A stretch of DNA of 64,000 nucleotides from Ramlibacter agri (GTDB lineage Bacteria > Pseudomonadota > Gammaproteobacteria > Burkholderiales > Burkholderiaceae_C), in assembly GCF_012927085.1 (NCBI RefSeq), contig NZ_JABBFX010000004.1, forward strand, positions 62,001-126,000, in the 5' to 3' direction. A program made the translations under genes and the position numbers. Shown here piece by piece: positions 1 through 9,900 of the stretch. Numbering within the stretch: position 1 is the first letter of the stretch; each line of letters begins with the position of its first letter. The notes under the pieces were generated by a model, which was given only the letters and a program-made list of their open reading frames with translations, did no database searches and was not told the DNA's origin.

Positions 1-1
1 A

Positions 2-1843
2 CTGGTGCGGGAAGTGGAGCGCCTGCAGCCAGCCATCGACGCGCTCGGGCGCGAGGCGCTACGCGGCGAGGCCGAGGCCTTGCGGCCGGCGCTGCTGCGC
101 CAGGGTTTCGCGCTGCCGCTCGTGGCACGCAGCTTCGCGCTGGTCCGCGCCGCTGCCTGGCACGAGCTGGGCCTGCGCCACTTCCCGGTGCAGATGATGG
201 GCGGCCACGCCATGCTGATGGGCCTGCTGGCCGAGATGGACACGGGCGAGGGCAAGACGCTCACCGCTTCGCTGCCGGCCGCCACCGCGGCGCTGGCGGG
301 CCAGCCGGTGCACGTGATCACCGTCAACGACTACCTCGCGGCTCGCGACGCCGCCATGCTGCGGCCGGTCTACGAAGCGCTCGGGCTCAGCGTCGGCGTC
401 GCGCAGGAAGACCAGGAACCGGACGAGCGCCGCGCCGCCTGGCTCGCCGACATCACCTACTGCACCAACAAGGACCTCGGCTTCGACTACCTGCGCGACG
501 GCCTCGTGCTGGCCGGCAACCGCGGCCGCGGCCGGCTGCTGGTGCAGCAGATGTTCGGCCTGGGCGACCGCGCCGAGCGCCTGCTGCTGCGGGGGCTGGC
601 CTTCGCCATCATCGACGAGGCCGACAGCGTGCTGGTCGACGAGGCGCGCACGCCGCTGGTCATCTCCGCGGGCGGCGACGACGTGGCCCAGGCCGAACTG
701 CACGCGACGGCCCTGGCCATCGCGCAGGCGCTCGATGCCGCCGAGGACTTCCGCATCGAACGGCAGGACCGCGCCGCGCACCTCACGCCCCAGGGCCGCA
801 AGCGCCTGCAGGAGCTGGCGCACCGCTTGCCGCCGGCGTGGCGCTCGGAGCTGGCGCGCGAGGAACTGGTGCAGCAGGCGCTGGCGGCGCTGCACCTGTT
901 CGTGCTGGACGTGCACTACCTGGTGCGCGACGGCAAGGTGATGATCATCGACGAATACACCGGCCGCGTGATGCCGGACCGCTCCTGGGAGCGCGGCCTG
1001 CAGCAGCTGGTCGAAGCCAAGGAAGGCTGCACCGTCAGCGCGCGGCGTGGCACGCTGGCGCGCATCACCTACCAGCGCCTGTTCCGGCGCTACCTGCGGG
1101 TTTCGGGGATGAGCGGCACCGCGCGCGAGGTCGGGCCGGAGCTGGAAGCGGTGTACGGCCTGAAGGTCACGCGCATTCCCACGCACCGCGTGACCCAGCG
1201 GCGCGACCTGGGCACGCGCCTCTACGCCGACCGCACGCGCAAGTGGCAGGCGGTTGCCGGGGCCGTGCAGGAGCAGCGCGCCGCCGGCCGCCCGGTGCTG
1301 GTGGGGACGCGCTCGGTGGCTGCGTCCGAGGAGCTCGCCGAGGTGCTGTCGGCGCTGGGCATCGAGCACATGGTTCTCAACGCGCGCCAGGACAGCGCCG
1401 AAGCGGCGATCGTCGCCGAGGCCGGCGGGACGGGGCGCGTGACCATCGCCACCAACATGGCGGGCCGCGGCACCGACATCCGGCTCGCGCAAGAGGTCGT
1501 GGCGCGCGGCGGCCTGCACGTGATCCTGACCGAATTCCACGAGTCTGCGCGCATCGACCGCCAGCTGTTCGGCCGCTGCGCGCGGCAGGGCGACCCGGGT
1601 TCGCACGAAGCGATCGTGTCGGTGGACGATGCTATATTCGCGCGCCATTCGCCGGGCCTGGCCCGGATCCTGGCCGCACGCTACGCAACGCGCGAGCAGG
1701 CGCTGCCCGGCTGGGCGGCACGGATCCTGCAGGCTCGCGCGCAACAGGCCGCGGAGGCGGCCAATGGGGCCGACCGGCGGTCCACGCTGGAGCAGGACAG
1801 GCGGCTGGACCGCGCACTCGCCTTCGCGGGCGGAACCGAATGA
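2..1843 (+). CDS. SecA-like preprotein translocase ATPase, short form, 5' end cut by window
   Basis: A DEAD-type motor of the SecA family, which normally uses ATP to drive unfolded preproteins through SecYEG. The frame is open to the window edge, and the Walker A lysine lies about 24 residues earlier than in E. coli SecA, so a short N-terminal piece is probably upstream; a GTG at 5 is not a convincing start. Visible motifs (numbered from that GTG): GEGKT at 81-85, VNDYLAARD, the DEAD-box region IIDEADSVLVDEARTP near 204, a reduced preprotein-binding region, IIDEYTGRVM, TNMAGRGTDI near 484, and a helicase end motif with RIDRQLFGRCARQGDPGS. Only about 70 residues follow that last motif, whereas housekeeping SecA has roughly 300 more (helical scaffold with two-helix finger, wing domain, zinc tail). 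It is therefore a divergent accessory SecA, not the housekeeping copy. The stop is 10 nt before the adaptor gene, indicating an operon. Confidence 0.9.
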   Translation: MVREVERLQPAIDALGREALRGEAEALRPALLRQGFALPLVARSFALVRAAAWHELGLRHFPVQMMGGHAMLMGLLAEMDTGEGKTLTASLPAATAALAGQPVHVITVNDYLAARDAAMLRPVYEALGLSVGVAQEDQEPDERRAAWLADITYCTNKDLGFDYLRDGLVLAGNRGRGRLLVQQMFGLGDRAERLLLRGLAFAIIDEADSVLVDEARTPLVISAGGDDVAQAELHATALAIAQALDAAEDFRIERQDRAAHLTPQGRKRLQELAHRLPPAWRSELAREELVQQALAALHLFVLDVHYLVRDGKVMIIDEYTGRVMPDRSWERGLQQLVEAKEGCTVSARRGTLARITYQRLFRRYLRVSGMSGTAREVGPELEAVYGLKVTRIPTHRVTQRRDLGTRLYADRTRKWQAVAGAVQEQRAAGRPVLVGTRSVAASEELAEVLSALGIEHMVLNARQDSAEAAIVAEAGGTGRVTIATNMAGRGTDIRLAQEVVARGGLHVILTEFHESARIDRQLFGRCARQGDPGSHEAIVSVDDAIFARHSPGLARILAARYATREQALPGWAARILQARAQQAAEAANGADRRSTLEQDRRLDRALAFAGGTE

Positions 1844-1853
1844 AGGGGCGAGC

Positions 1854-2720
1854 ATGAGAGCTGTACGACCCGTCCTGGTGCTTTTGGCCGTGGCCACGGG
1901 TGCCTGCGTCCTGCCGGCGCGGGCCGCGGATTTCGACTGCGTCATCGAGCCGCGCGAGATCATCGAGCTGCGCGCGCCCATCGAAGGCCTCATCGAAAAG
2001 GTCAACGTCGACCGCGGCGACAACGTGCGCCGCGGGCAGGACCTGGTCGTCCTCGATGCGGCGGTGGACCGCGCGGCCGCGGCCATCGCGCGTCATCGTT
2101 CGGTCATGGACGGGGCAGTACGCTCCGGCGAGACCCGGGTCGAATTCAGCACCGCCAAGGTCAAGCGGCAGAAGAGCCTGGAGGAGAACAACTTCGTGTC
2201 CGCCCAGGCCCGCGAGGAAGCCGTCACCGAACAGCAGCTGGCCCAGTCCGAACTGCAGGACGCCAAGGACAACCGCAAGCTCGCGGAGCTGGAGCTCGCG
2301 CGCCAGCAGGAAGTGATCCGCATGAAGACCATCCGCAGCCCGATCGACGGGGTGGTGGTCGAGCGCCTGCTGAACGTGGGCGAGTTCGCCGAGGCCGGCG
2401 TCGGCCGCAAGCCGATCCTGAAGCTGGCCGAGATCGACACCTTGTACGTCGAGGTGCTGATGCCGGTGGAAGCCTACGGCCAGGTGAAGGCGGGCATGGA
2501 CGCCCAGGTGCTGCCGGAGATCCCGGCCGGTGCCCGCTACACGGGCCACGTCAAGGTCATCGACCGCATCGTCGACGCCGCCAGCGGCACCTTCGGCGTG
2601 CGGCTGGAACTCGCCAATCCGCAGCGGCGCATGCCGGCCGGCATCCGCTGCAAAGCCCAGTTCACCGGCATCGACGTCAAGCCACAGCGCGCCGCGGCGC
2701 ACAAGGCACCCGCGGGATAG
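1854..2720 (+). CDS. HlyD/AcrA-type periplasmic adaptor (membrane fusion) protein
   Basis: 288 residues. The ATG at 1854 is chosen because AAGGGG lies just upstream and the product then opens with a signal peptide (hydrophobic LVLLAVATGACVL, likely cleavage after ARA). The mature part has a split biotinyl-lipoyl half-motif (RAPIEGLIEKVNVDRGDNVRRGQ), a long charged helical hairpin, the returning half-motif (TIRSPIDGVVVERLLNVGE), then a beta-barrel region ending in DAASGTFGVRLEL and MPAGIRCK. This order is typical of adaptors that bridge an inner-membrane exporter to an outer-membrane channel. It is much shorter than HlyD (about 480) and has a cleavable signal rather than an N-terminal membrane anchor. 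Cysteines lie near both ends of the mature chain (FDC and IRC). It is translationally close to the SecA-like gene and strongly resembles the minus-strand gene at 62324-63121. Confidence 0.9.
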   Translation: MRAVRPVLVLLAVATGACVLPARAADFDCVIEPREIIELRAPIEGLIEKVNVDRGDNVRRGQDLVVLDAAVDRAAAAIARHRSVMDGAVRSGETRVEFSTAKVKRQKSLEENNFVSAQAREEAVTEQQLAQSELQDAKDNRKLAELELARQQEVIRMKTIRSPIDGVVVERLLNVGEFAEAGVGRKPILKLAEIDTLYVEVLMPVEAYGQVKAGMDAQVLPEIPAGARYTGHVKVIDRIVDAASGTFGVRLELANPQRRMPAGIRCKAQFTGIDVKPQRAAAHKAPAG

Positions 2721-2770
2721 CCGTTCCAGATTCATTCCTCAACCAACGCCAACCACAGAGGGCAATTCGC

Positions 2771-3550
2771 ATGGCCAAGCAACTCATGATCTACGAGAGC
2801 GCCGTCCCGGTGCAGTACAGCCGCCACGGCAAGTGGTCGGTGGATGCGGGAGCGGACTTCGGCTTCAGCCGCACGGTGAACTCGGTGCCGCTCACGGCGG
2901 TGGAGTTCCTGGCGGCCGCCTCGGAATACGTGATCATCTTCGCCGGCACCGGCGACGTGGTGACGCCCGCGGTGCTGCTGGGGATGCGCGACGAGGAGAA
3001 CCTGTACCTGTCCGGTGACGGCGGCTGGAAGGCGCGCTACGTGCCGGCCTTCCTGCGGCGCTATCCCTTCGTGTTCGCCAGCCGGGACGAGGGCAAGAGC
3101 TTCACCCTGTGCATCGACGAGTCCTTCCCCGGCTTCAAGCAGGACGGCGCCGGCAAGGCGCTCTTCGACGAGCCGCAGAAGCCCTCGGAGTACACGCAGA
3201 ACGTGCTGAAGTTCCTGCAGCAGTACCAGCTGGAGTTCCAGCGCACGCAGGACTTCTGCCGCAAGCTGAAGGAGCTGAACCTGCTCGAGCCCATGCGCGC
3301 GCAGGTCAGCCTGGATTCCGGCGAGCGCATCGCGCTCGGCGGCTTCATGGCCGTGGACCGCGCGCGCCTGAAAACGCTGTCCTCGGACAAGCTCGCCGAA
3401 CTGGTGAAGTCCGACGAGCTGGAACTGATCTACGCCCACCTGCTCTCGCTGCGCAACATCGGCGGCATGCGCGAGCGGCTCGCGTCGGCGGCGGCGGTTA
3501 CGACCGTCGCCACGGCCGACGAGGCGGCAGACAGCAAGAAGGTGCATTGA
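2771..3550 (+). CDS. SapC family protein
   Basis: 259 residues with an AGAGGG ribosome-binding site about 9 nt before the ATG. The sequence matches the SapC family (Pfam SapC): an N-terminal beta-rich part containing YVPAFLRRYPFVF, a middle part with FQRTQDFCRKLKELNLLEP, and the C-terminal signature GGFMAVDRARLKTLSSDKL followed by ELIYAHLLSLRNI. No signal peptide or membrane segment is evident, so it is probably cytoplasmic. The family is named for the sapC gene of the Campylobacter fetus S-layer locus, where it sits with type I secretion genes sapDEF; its biochemical role is unknown. Here it lies 50 bp after an adaptor gene and directly before a giant RTX protein, the same kind of context, so a role in export or surface display of the giant protein is a reasonable inference. 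Confidence 0.88.
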   Translation: MAKQLMIYESAVPVQYSRHGKWSVDAGADFGFSRTVNSVPLTAVEFLAAASEYVIIFAGTGDVVTPAVLLGMRDEENLYLSGDGGWKARYVPAFLRRYPFVFASRDEGKSFTLCIDESFPGFKQDGAGKALFDEPQKPSEYTQNVLKFLQQYQLEFQRTQDFCRKLKELNLLEPMRAQVSLDSGERIALGGFMAVDRARLKTLSSDKLAELVKSDELELIYAHLLSLRNIGGMRERLASAAAVTTVATADEAADSKKVH

Positions 3551-3556
3551 GGCCCG

Positions 3557-3583
3557 GTGCGGCTCGCTCGCGCGAGACCGCAC
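3557..3583 (+). terminator. Hairpin directly after the SapC gene (terminator- or attenuator-like)
   Basis: GTGCGG-CTCG, loop CTCGCG, CGAG-A-CCGCAC: ten base pairs, almost all GC, with one bulged A, beginning 7 nt after the SapC stop codon. No T-tract follows, so it is not a textbook intrinsic terminator. It could end most of the upstream operon transcript, or stabilise its 3' end, separating it from the giant gene. Confidence 0.5.
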
Positions 3584-3735
3584 TGCAGGCACACGGCGGC
3601 ATGGCGTTGGGAACGACCGTGAGAGAAAAGACGAATTTCGTGCCAGGAACGTTGGATTTCCCGGCGACCGCATAGCGCAAGGCGTCCGCAAGAAATGCCG
3701 CGCTGTCCGGTCGCTGGGACCGAAGCGAGGGTGCC
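3584..3735 (+). promoter_or_regulatory. Leader region of the giant gene
   Basis: About 150 bp between the hairpin and the giant gene's ATG. No gene fits here. It must hold the 5' leader and probably a promoter of the giant gene, but I see no convincing -35/-10 pair. A ribosome-binding site, GAGG at 3727-3730, sits 5 nt before the ATG and supports that start. Confidence 0.4.
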
Positions 3736-3915
3736 ATGCCTCAATCGTGGATTTCTGGAGTTCTCCGGACGGCCGGAGCTCGTGCGCTTGCCCTGACCCG
3801 CCTCATTCCCGCCCGCCGCCGTACCGCGGCCAGGCCGCCGGTCCGCCGGCCACCGCAAAGGCGCAAGGTGCTGTTCGAGATGCTCGAACAGCGCGTGCTG
3901 CTTTCGGGGGATCCG
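3736..3915 (+). other. N-terminal basic leader with LEPR-XLL-type motif (within the giant gene)
   Basis: Residues 1-60. An arginine-rich stretch (residues 22-44) leads into FEMLEQRVLLSGDP at 47-60. The family signature is LEPRxLLS; here the proline is replaced by glutamine. LEPR-XLL segments are known only at the N termini of very large repetitive bacterial surface proteins and are thought to be sorting signals, although the mechanism is not established. There is only a weak hydrophobic patch (ARALALTRLI), unlike a Sec signal peptide. Confidence 0.8.
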
Positions 3916-6900
3916 CTTGCCTCGGTGGCGAACGGGGTGCTCACCGTCGATCTTGCCGACGGCGGCAACGCGCTGGTGCTCACGCAGAGCCGGGCCAACG
4001 CGGACGGCAGCATCAAGGTCAGCATCAACGCGTCGCCCGACGCCTACGACGCGGTGTATTCCATCGTCGTCCACGGTGGCGCCGGCGACGACAGCATCGA
4101 GCTCGATGACGTGACGGCGGCCGTGCACGTGAGCGTGAGCGGCGGCGCGGGCAACGATTCGCTGACCGTGAAGGGCGGGCACTACGACACGGTGACTTTC
4201 GACGCCACCGGGCCGGGCGACGGCAGCATCACGCTGGACGCTACCCAGATCGACTACACGGGGCTGGAGCCGATCACCTTCCAGCCGGACCAGGCGCACA
4301 GCGTCATCGTCGACGCGACGGCCGGCGCGGACCAGATCAACGTCGCCGACATCCTGGGCGGCGGCCTGGGCATCACCAGCCAGGGAACTTTCGAGAACAT
4401 CACGCTGCTGGGGCACTTCGATGCGCTGAAGATCGATGGCGGTGGAGGCGTCGACAGCGTCACCGTGGGCACGGCCCACCTGGCCGACAGCGACCTGACG
4501 GTGCAGGCGGAGAACATCCAGCTTCCCGCGGCCGCTACCGTCAGCACCACGGGCGACATCACTTTCCTCGCGCAGGCGACCAGCAGCGTGACCAGCGCGA
4601 CCAGCCCGGACCCGCTGGCGCCCAGCGCCCAGGTCGAGGTCGACGGCACCATGAACGTGGGCGGCGTGCTCACGCTGCAGGCTCAGGTGCAGAACACGAT
4701 CGCGGTGACGTCGACCGGCGCCGCGGCCACCGTCGCCTCGGCCTCGCAGGCGGTAGCGCGCATCGGCACCGGCGCGACGGTCACGGCGGGCACGCTGAAC
4801 GTCACGGCCCACACCGACTCCGACATCGGCGTCGACGTCACCGGCGCGGTGGGCGGCACCAGCGGCGTGGGCTCGCCGGCCTACGACGACTCGTCGACCG
4901 ATGCCACCGTGATGGCGACCTACAACGGCGGCGACGTCAAGATCTACAACTGGGGCCGCGACACGATCGACACGTCGAAGGCGACCTACATCGTCATCCA
5001 CGGCTGGACCGGCGGCCTGGGCCAGAGCTACTTCGACCAGCTGAACGCGGCGCGCCAGTACGACCCCGAGGGCAACGTCCTCTTCGTCGACTGGTCACCC
5101 CAGGCGGACAACCCGTACTACCCGGCCGCCGCCGATGCCACCGCAGGTGTCGGCCAGGCCGTGGCGCAGTTCCTTGTCGATGCCAACCTCGACCCGACGA
5201 CGACGACCTTGATCGGGCACAGCCTGGGCGGGCAGGTCAGCGGCGTCGCCGGCCACGACTACCAGGTGCTCACGGGCGGCCACAGCATCGCGCGCATCTT
5301 CGCGCTGGACCCGGCGGGTCCGCTGTTCGAATCGACGCTGGACATCCCGGGCAAGCCGCTGGACCAGCGGCTCGATGCCGGCGACGCCGACCGCGTCGTC
5401 GTGCTCCATACGACCAGCGTCGCCGGCTACGACGCGCCGGCCGGCGACCTGGACCTGTACGTCAACCCGGACGTGCCGTACCAGCCCGGCTCCACCAGCC
5501 CGATCGGCAACCACAGCTACTCCAAGATCCTGATGGGCGAGCTGCTGCGCGGCGAGTCCTTCAGCGAGGAGAGCACGAACCTCGTCGGCCCCAGCTTCGA
5601 CCTCTCGGACCTGCTGAATACCAGCCTGACCGGCGTCGCCGACATCGAGACGATCGCCACGCCGGTCACCATGACGACCATCGCCAGCATCGACGCTGGC
5701 GTGCAGGTCACTGCCGTGACCGCCGTGTCCGTGCAGGCCACGGACAACGCCAACATCCACCTGAACCTGGCGAGCGCGACGGACGCCGACGCCTCCGCCT
5801 ACGACTTCCTGCAGGCCAACATGGCCTTCGACCGGACGACGCATGCGTCCATCGGCGGCGACGGCCCGCGCACGGCTATCGAAGGCACGGGCGCGCTGGT
5901 GACGGTGTCGGCCAGCAACACCGGCACGCTGGGCAGCAGCGTGTCCTCGGACTTCCTGGCCCAGAACTCCACGATCTTCTCGCGCGACAGCGTGCTGGCC
6001 TCGGTAGCCAACGCCGACCTGGACGTGGCGGGCTTGTCCGTGCAGGCCGGCAACACGTCGGCGTATGCGACCTCCGCTGCGACCAGCGCCAACACCGTGC
6101 GCGGCGAGGTGCGGGCCTCTGTTGACACGAGCAGCGTGACGGCGGGCGCGGGCGGCATCAGCGTCAGCGCGCAGGACGGCTCGTCGTACACCGCCACCTC
6201 GCAGGGCGACGGCAGCCGCAGCGGCAGCAACGACGTGAACAAGGACGTCAGCGCGTCCGTCAGCACATCGAACCTCACGGCCGCGGGCGGCGACATCGAC
6301 ATTGCTGCGGTGAACACGGCGCACGTCACGGCCTTGACCCAGGTCGATGCGAGCGCCATCCTGGCCGAGACCGCGAACATCTATGCGGTCAACGTCGTCA
6401 ACGGCGACGTCACGGCTTCGGCCGCGAATTCCTCCCTCACCACCACCGGCTCGGGCGACGTCACTCTCGACGCGCGGAATGCCGCGGCCGTCGACGCCAG
6501 CCTGGTGGCCACGGCGACGGCCGGCGCCAAGCAATACCCGCTGCCGGCGCTGTCCTTCGGGTCGACCGTCGCCTTCAATGCGGTGGGCTGGAGCATGACC
6601 GCGGTCCTGAGCGGCACGGTCGCGGACCTGCTGGGCGACCCGGCCGAGGACTGGATGGCGAACGTGCTGCCCTTTGGCGTGAGCACGCCCTCGCAGGCGC
6701 AGGCCTCGGTGACCAACAGCGCGGTGAGCGCGGCGGGCGCCGTCGCGATCGAAGCGACGACGGCCTCGCAGATCAAGGCCAGCATCGACAACACCGCGCA
6801 GAGCGCGAGCGCCGGCATCCTGCCCGGTGGCGGGCTGGCCGCGAGCTTCGTGCTGGCCACGAACAAAGTGAACGACGCCACCGCCGCCTCCGTCTCGGCC

Positions 6901-9900
6901 GGCTCGGTGGGCGGCGCCGGCGTGACGGTGTCGGGCGAAGACTCGGCGGCCATCGCCTCGACGATCACGCTGTCCGCGCAGTCGGACGCGGGCAGTTCCG
7001 CCTTCCTCAGCGTTTCCGTGGGCATGGCGGGCGCGGTGGCCCTGAACGAAGTACAGGGCGGCGCGACCGCGACCGTGGCCGGAGCTACGGTGACCAGCAG
7101 CGGCGACGTCACGGTGAGTGCGAGTGAACTGGCGACCATCTCGGCATCGCTCGCCAGCGAAGCCAGCACGCAAGGAGGCTCGGCCTTCCTGGGCACGGGC
7201 CTGTCGCTGGCCGCGAGCGGGCTGATCGCGACCAACCAGGTCGAGGGCGGGGCGCTGGCCTCGGTCACGGGTTCGACCATCACGACGACCGCGGCCGGCG
7301 CCAAGGTCACGGTGACCTCGTCGAACCAGACGAACATCACCGCGACCACGGTGAACGCGGTGACCTCGGGCGCGACTTCGGTCGGCGCGACCCTGGCCTT
7401 CAACACCATCGGCTGGCAGCCGCAGGGCGTGCTGTTCGACACGCTCGACGCGCTGCTCGGCGCGCCGACCATTGCCGATGCCTTCGGCGGCGACGTGGGC
7501 GCGGGCGCGACGGCTTTCATCGCCAGTTCGACCGTGAATGCCCTTGGCGAGGTGGACGTGGCGGCCACGGCGACAGCCCAGGCCAATGCAAGCGTCAGCA
7601 ACGACACGACGGCCACCGGTTCGAGCCTCACGCACCTGACCGGGCGCAGCGGCATCAGCTTCGGCGCCGTCCTGGCCATGAACAAGGTCAGCAGCGCCGC
7701 CAATGCCTACATCGATGGCGGCCACGTCAGCGGCTCGGGCCTGGCGGTCACGGCGGGCGATGCGGCGGGCATCCTGGCCGCCATCACCCTGGCCAGCACG
7801 GCGACGGCCAATGCGGGCAACTCCAATCCCTTCGTCAGCGGGCACGCAGTCGGCGTGGCCGCCGGCCTGGCGACAAATGACGTGCGCGGCGGAGCCAGGG
7901 CCCGCCTCAAGGGCGGCGCGATCGTGTCCAGCTCCGCCGACGTGCTGGTGCAGGCCCAGGAGCAGGCACAGCTGCAGGCGACGCTCACGAGTGAAGCCAA
8001 GGCCGAAGGCGGCCCCGGCGATTTCCGGGCCGGCACCTCGCTGGCGGCCGGCGGCCTGATAGCGACGAACGTGGTGCTGTCCAGTGCCGAGGCCTCGATC
8101 ACCGGCGGCAGCGTGACGACCACGAACGCGGGATCGGATGTCCAGGTCCTGGCGGACAACGACGCGCATCTCACCGCCAAGACCGTCAACGCCGTGACCG
8201 GCGGCGAGACCGGCGTCGGCGCCACGCTGGCGTTCAACACGATCGGCTGGGCGGCGCAGAACGTGCTGTTCAACACCATCGACGCCTTGCTGGGCGACCC
8301 GGTGGTCGCCAATGCCTTCGGCGGCAATGTCGGTTCCGGCGCCACCGCCTTCGTCAGCGGCGCGAGCGTGACCGCCGCCGGCGCGGTGGACGTCCACGCC
8401 GAAACGGCGACCGACCTCAGCTCCGACATCAGCAACGACACGGACGCCGGCGAGGAAGGCGACACGCACCTCACCGGCCGCAACGGCATCAGCTTCGGCG
8501 TCGTGCTGTCCATGAACAAGGCCAGCAGCGCGGCGGCGGCCTACATCAGCGGCGGCACCGTCCATGGCGACGAGGGTGTCGCCGTCGAAGCGGTCGATGT
8601 CGCGAGTATCGATTCGACGATCGAGCTGTCCTCCGAATCAACGGCCAACGAGAACAACCCCAATCCCTTCGTGAGCGGGACCGCGGTCGGCGTGGCCGGC
8701 GCCGTCGCCATGAACGACCTGCGGGGCGGCGCGAGCGCCCAGATGCTGGGCGGCGCCACCATCACCGCTGGCGCCGACGTCACGGTGTCGGCGCGGGAGC
8801 AATCCGTCCTGAACGCCTCGCTCAAGAGCGAGGCGAAGACCGAAGGCGGCCCCGGCGACTTCCGCAGCGGGACTTCGCTGGCGGTCAGCGGGCTGATCGC
8901 GACCAACGTCGTGCTCGCCAGTGCCGAAGCCTCGATCACGGGTGGCAGCGTCAGCACCACCGGCAGCGGCTCCGACATCTCCGTCAGCGCGGACAACGAT
9001 GCCAAGCTCACCGCAGCCACGGTCAACGCAGCGACCGGTGGCGAACAGGCGATTGCCGCCACGCTGGCTTTCAACACCATCGGCTGGGCGGCGCAGAACG
9101 TGCTGTTCAACACCATCGACGGCATCCTGGGCGATCCGGCGATCGCCAACGCCTTCGGCGGCAATCTCGGCTCGGGCGCCACCGCCTTCATCAGTGGCGC
9201 GCAGGTGGATGCCGGCGGCGCGGTCGACGTGCATGCCGAAACGGCGACCGATCTAGGCTCCGACATCAGCAACGACACGGATGCGGGCGAGGAGGGCGCG
9301 ACCCATCTGACCGGGCGCAGCGGCATGAGCTTCGGCGTCGTGCTGTCCATGAACAAGGTCAGCAGCGCCGCGAACGCCTACATCTCCGGTGGCACGGTCA
9401 ACGGCGACGAGGGTGTCGCCGTCGTTGCGAACGATGCCGCCGCCATAGCTTCGACGATCGAGCTGTCCTCCGTGGCCACGGCCAACGAGAACAACACGAA
9501 TCCCTTCGCCAGTGCCAGCGCCGTCGGCGTGGCCGGGGCCGTCGCCATGAACGAGGTCCGGGGCGGCGCAAGCGCGCAGGTCAAGGGCAGTGCGACCATC
9601 ACCAGCGGCGGCACCGTGACCGTGCAGGCCACGGAGCAATCGCAGCTGGACGCTTCGCTCAAGAGCGAGGCGAAGACGGAAGGCGGTCCCGGCGATTTCC
9701 GCGCGGGGACCTCGCTGGCCGTCGGCGGGCTGATCGCGACGAACGTCGTGCTGTCGGCGTCCGAAGCCTCGATCGCGGGCGGCAGCGTCACCACCACCGG
9801 CAGCAGTTCGGACGTGCGCGTGCTGGCGGACAACGATGCCAAGCTCACGGCCGCGACCGTCAATGCGGTGACCGGCGGCGAAGACGCCATCGGCGCCACG

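Noticed and set aside
1629..1853. Longer N-terminal extension of the first adaptor frame
   Set aside because: It overlaps the end of the SecA-like gene; the ATG at 1854 has a ribosome-binding site and yields a proper signal peptide.
59..2086. Minus-strand frame opposite the SecA-like gene
   Set aside because: The plus-strand frame contains every SecA motif; the antisense product is Arg/Ala/Gln-rich and matches nothing recognisable.
3600..3735. Sigma-70 promoter for the giant gene (TTGGAT near 3652 with CATAGC near 3671)
   Set aside because: The spacing is only 13 bp and both hexamers are poor matches.
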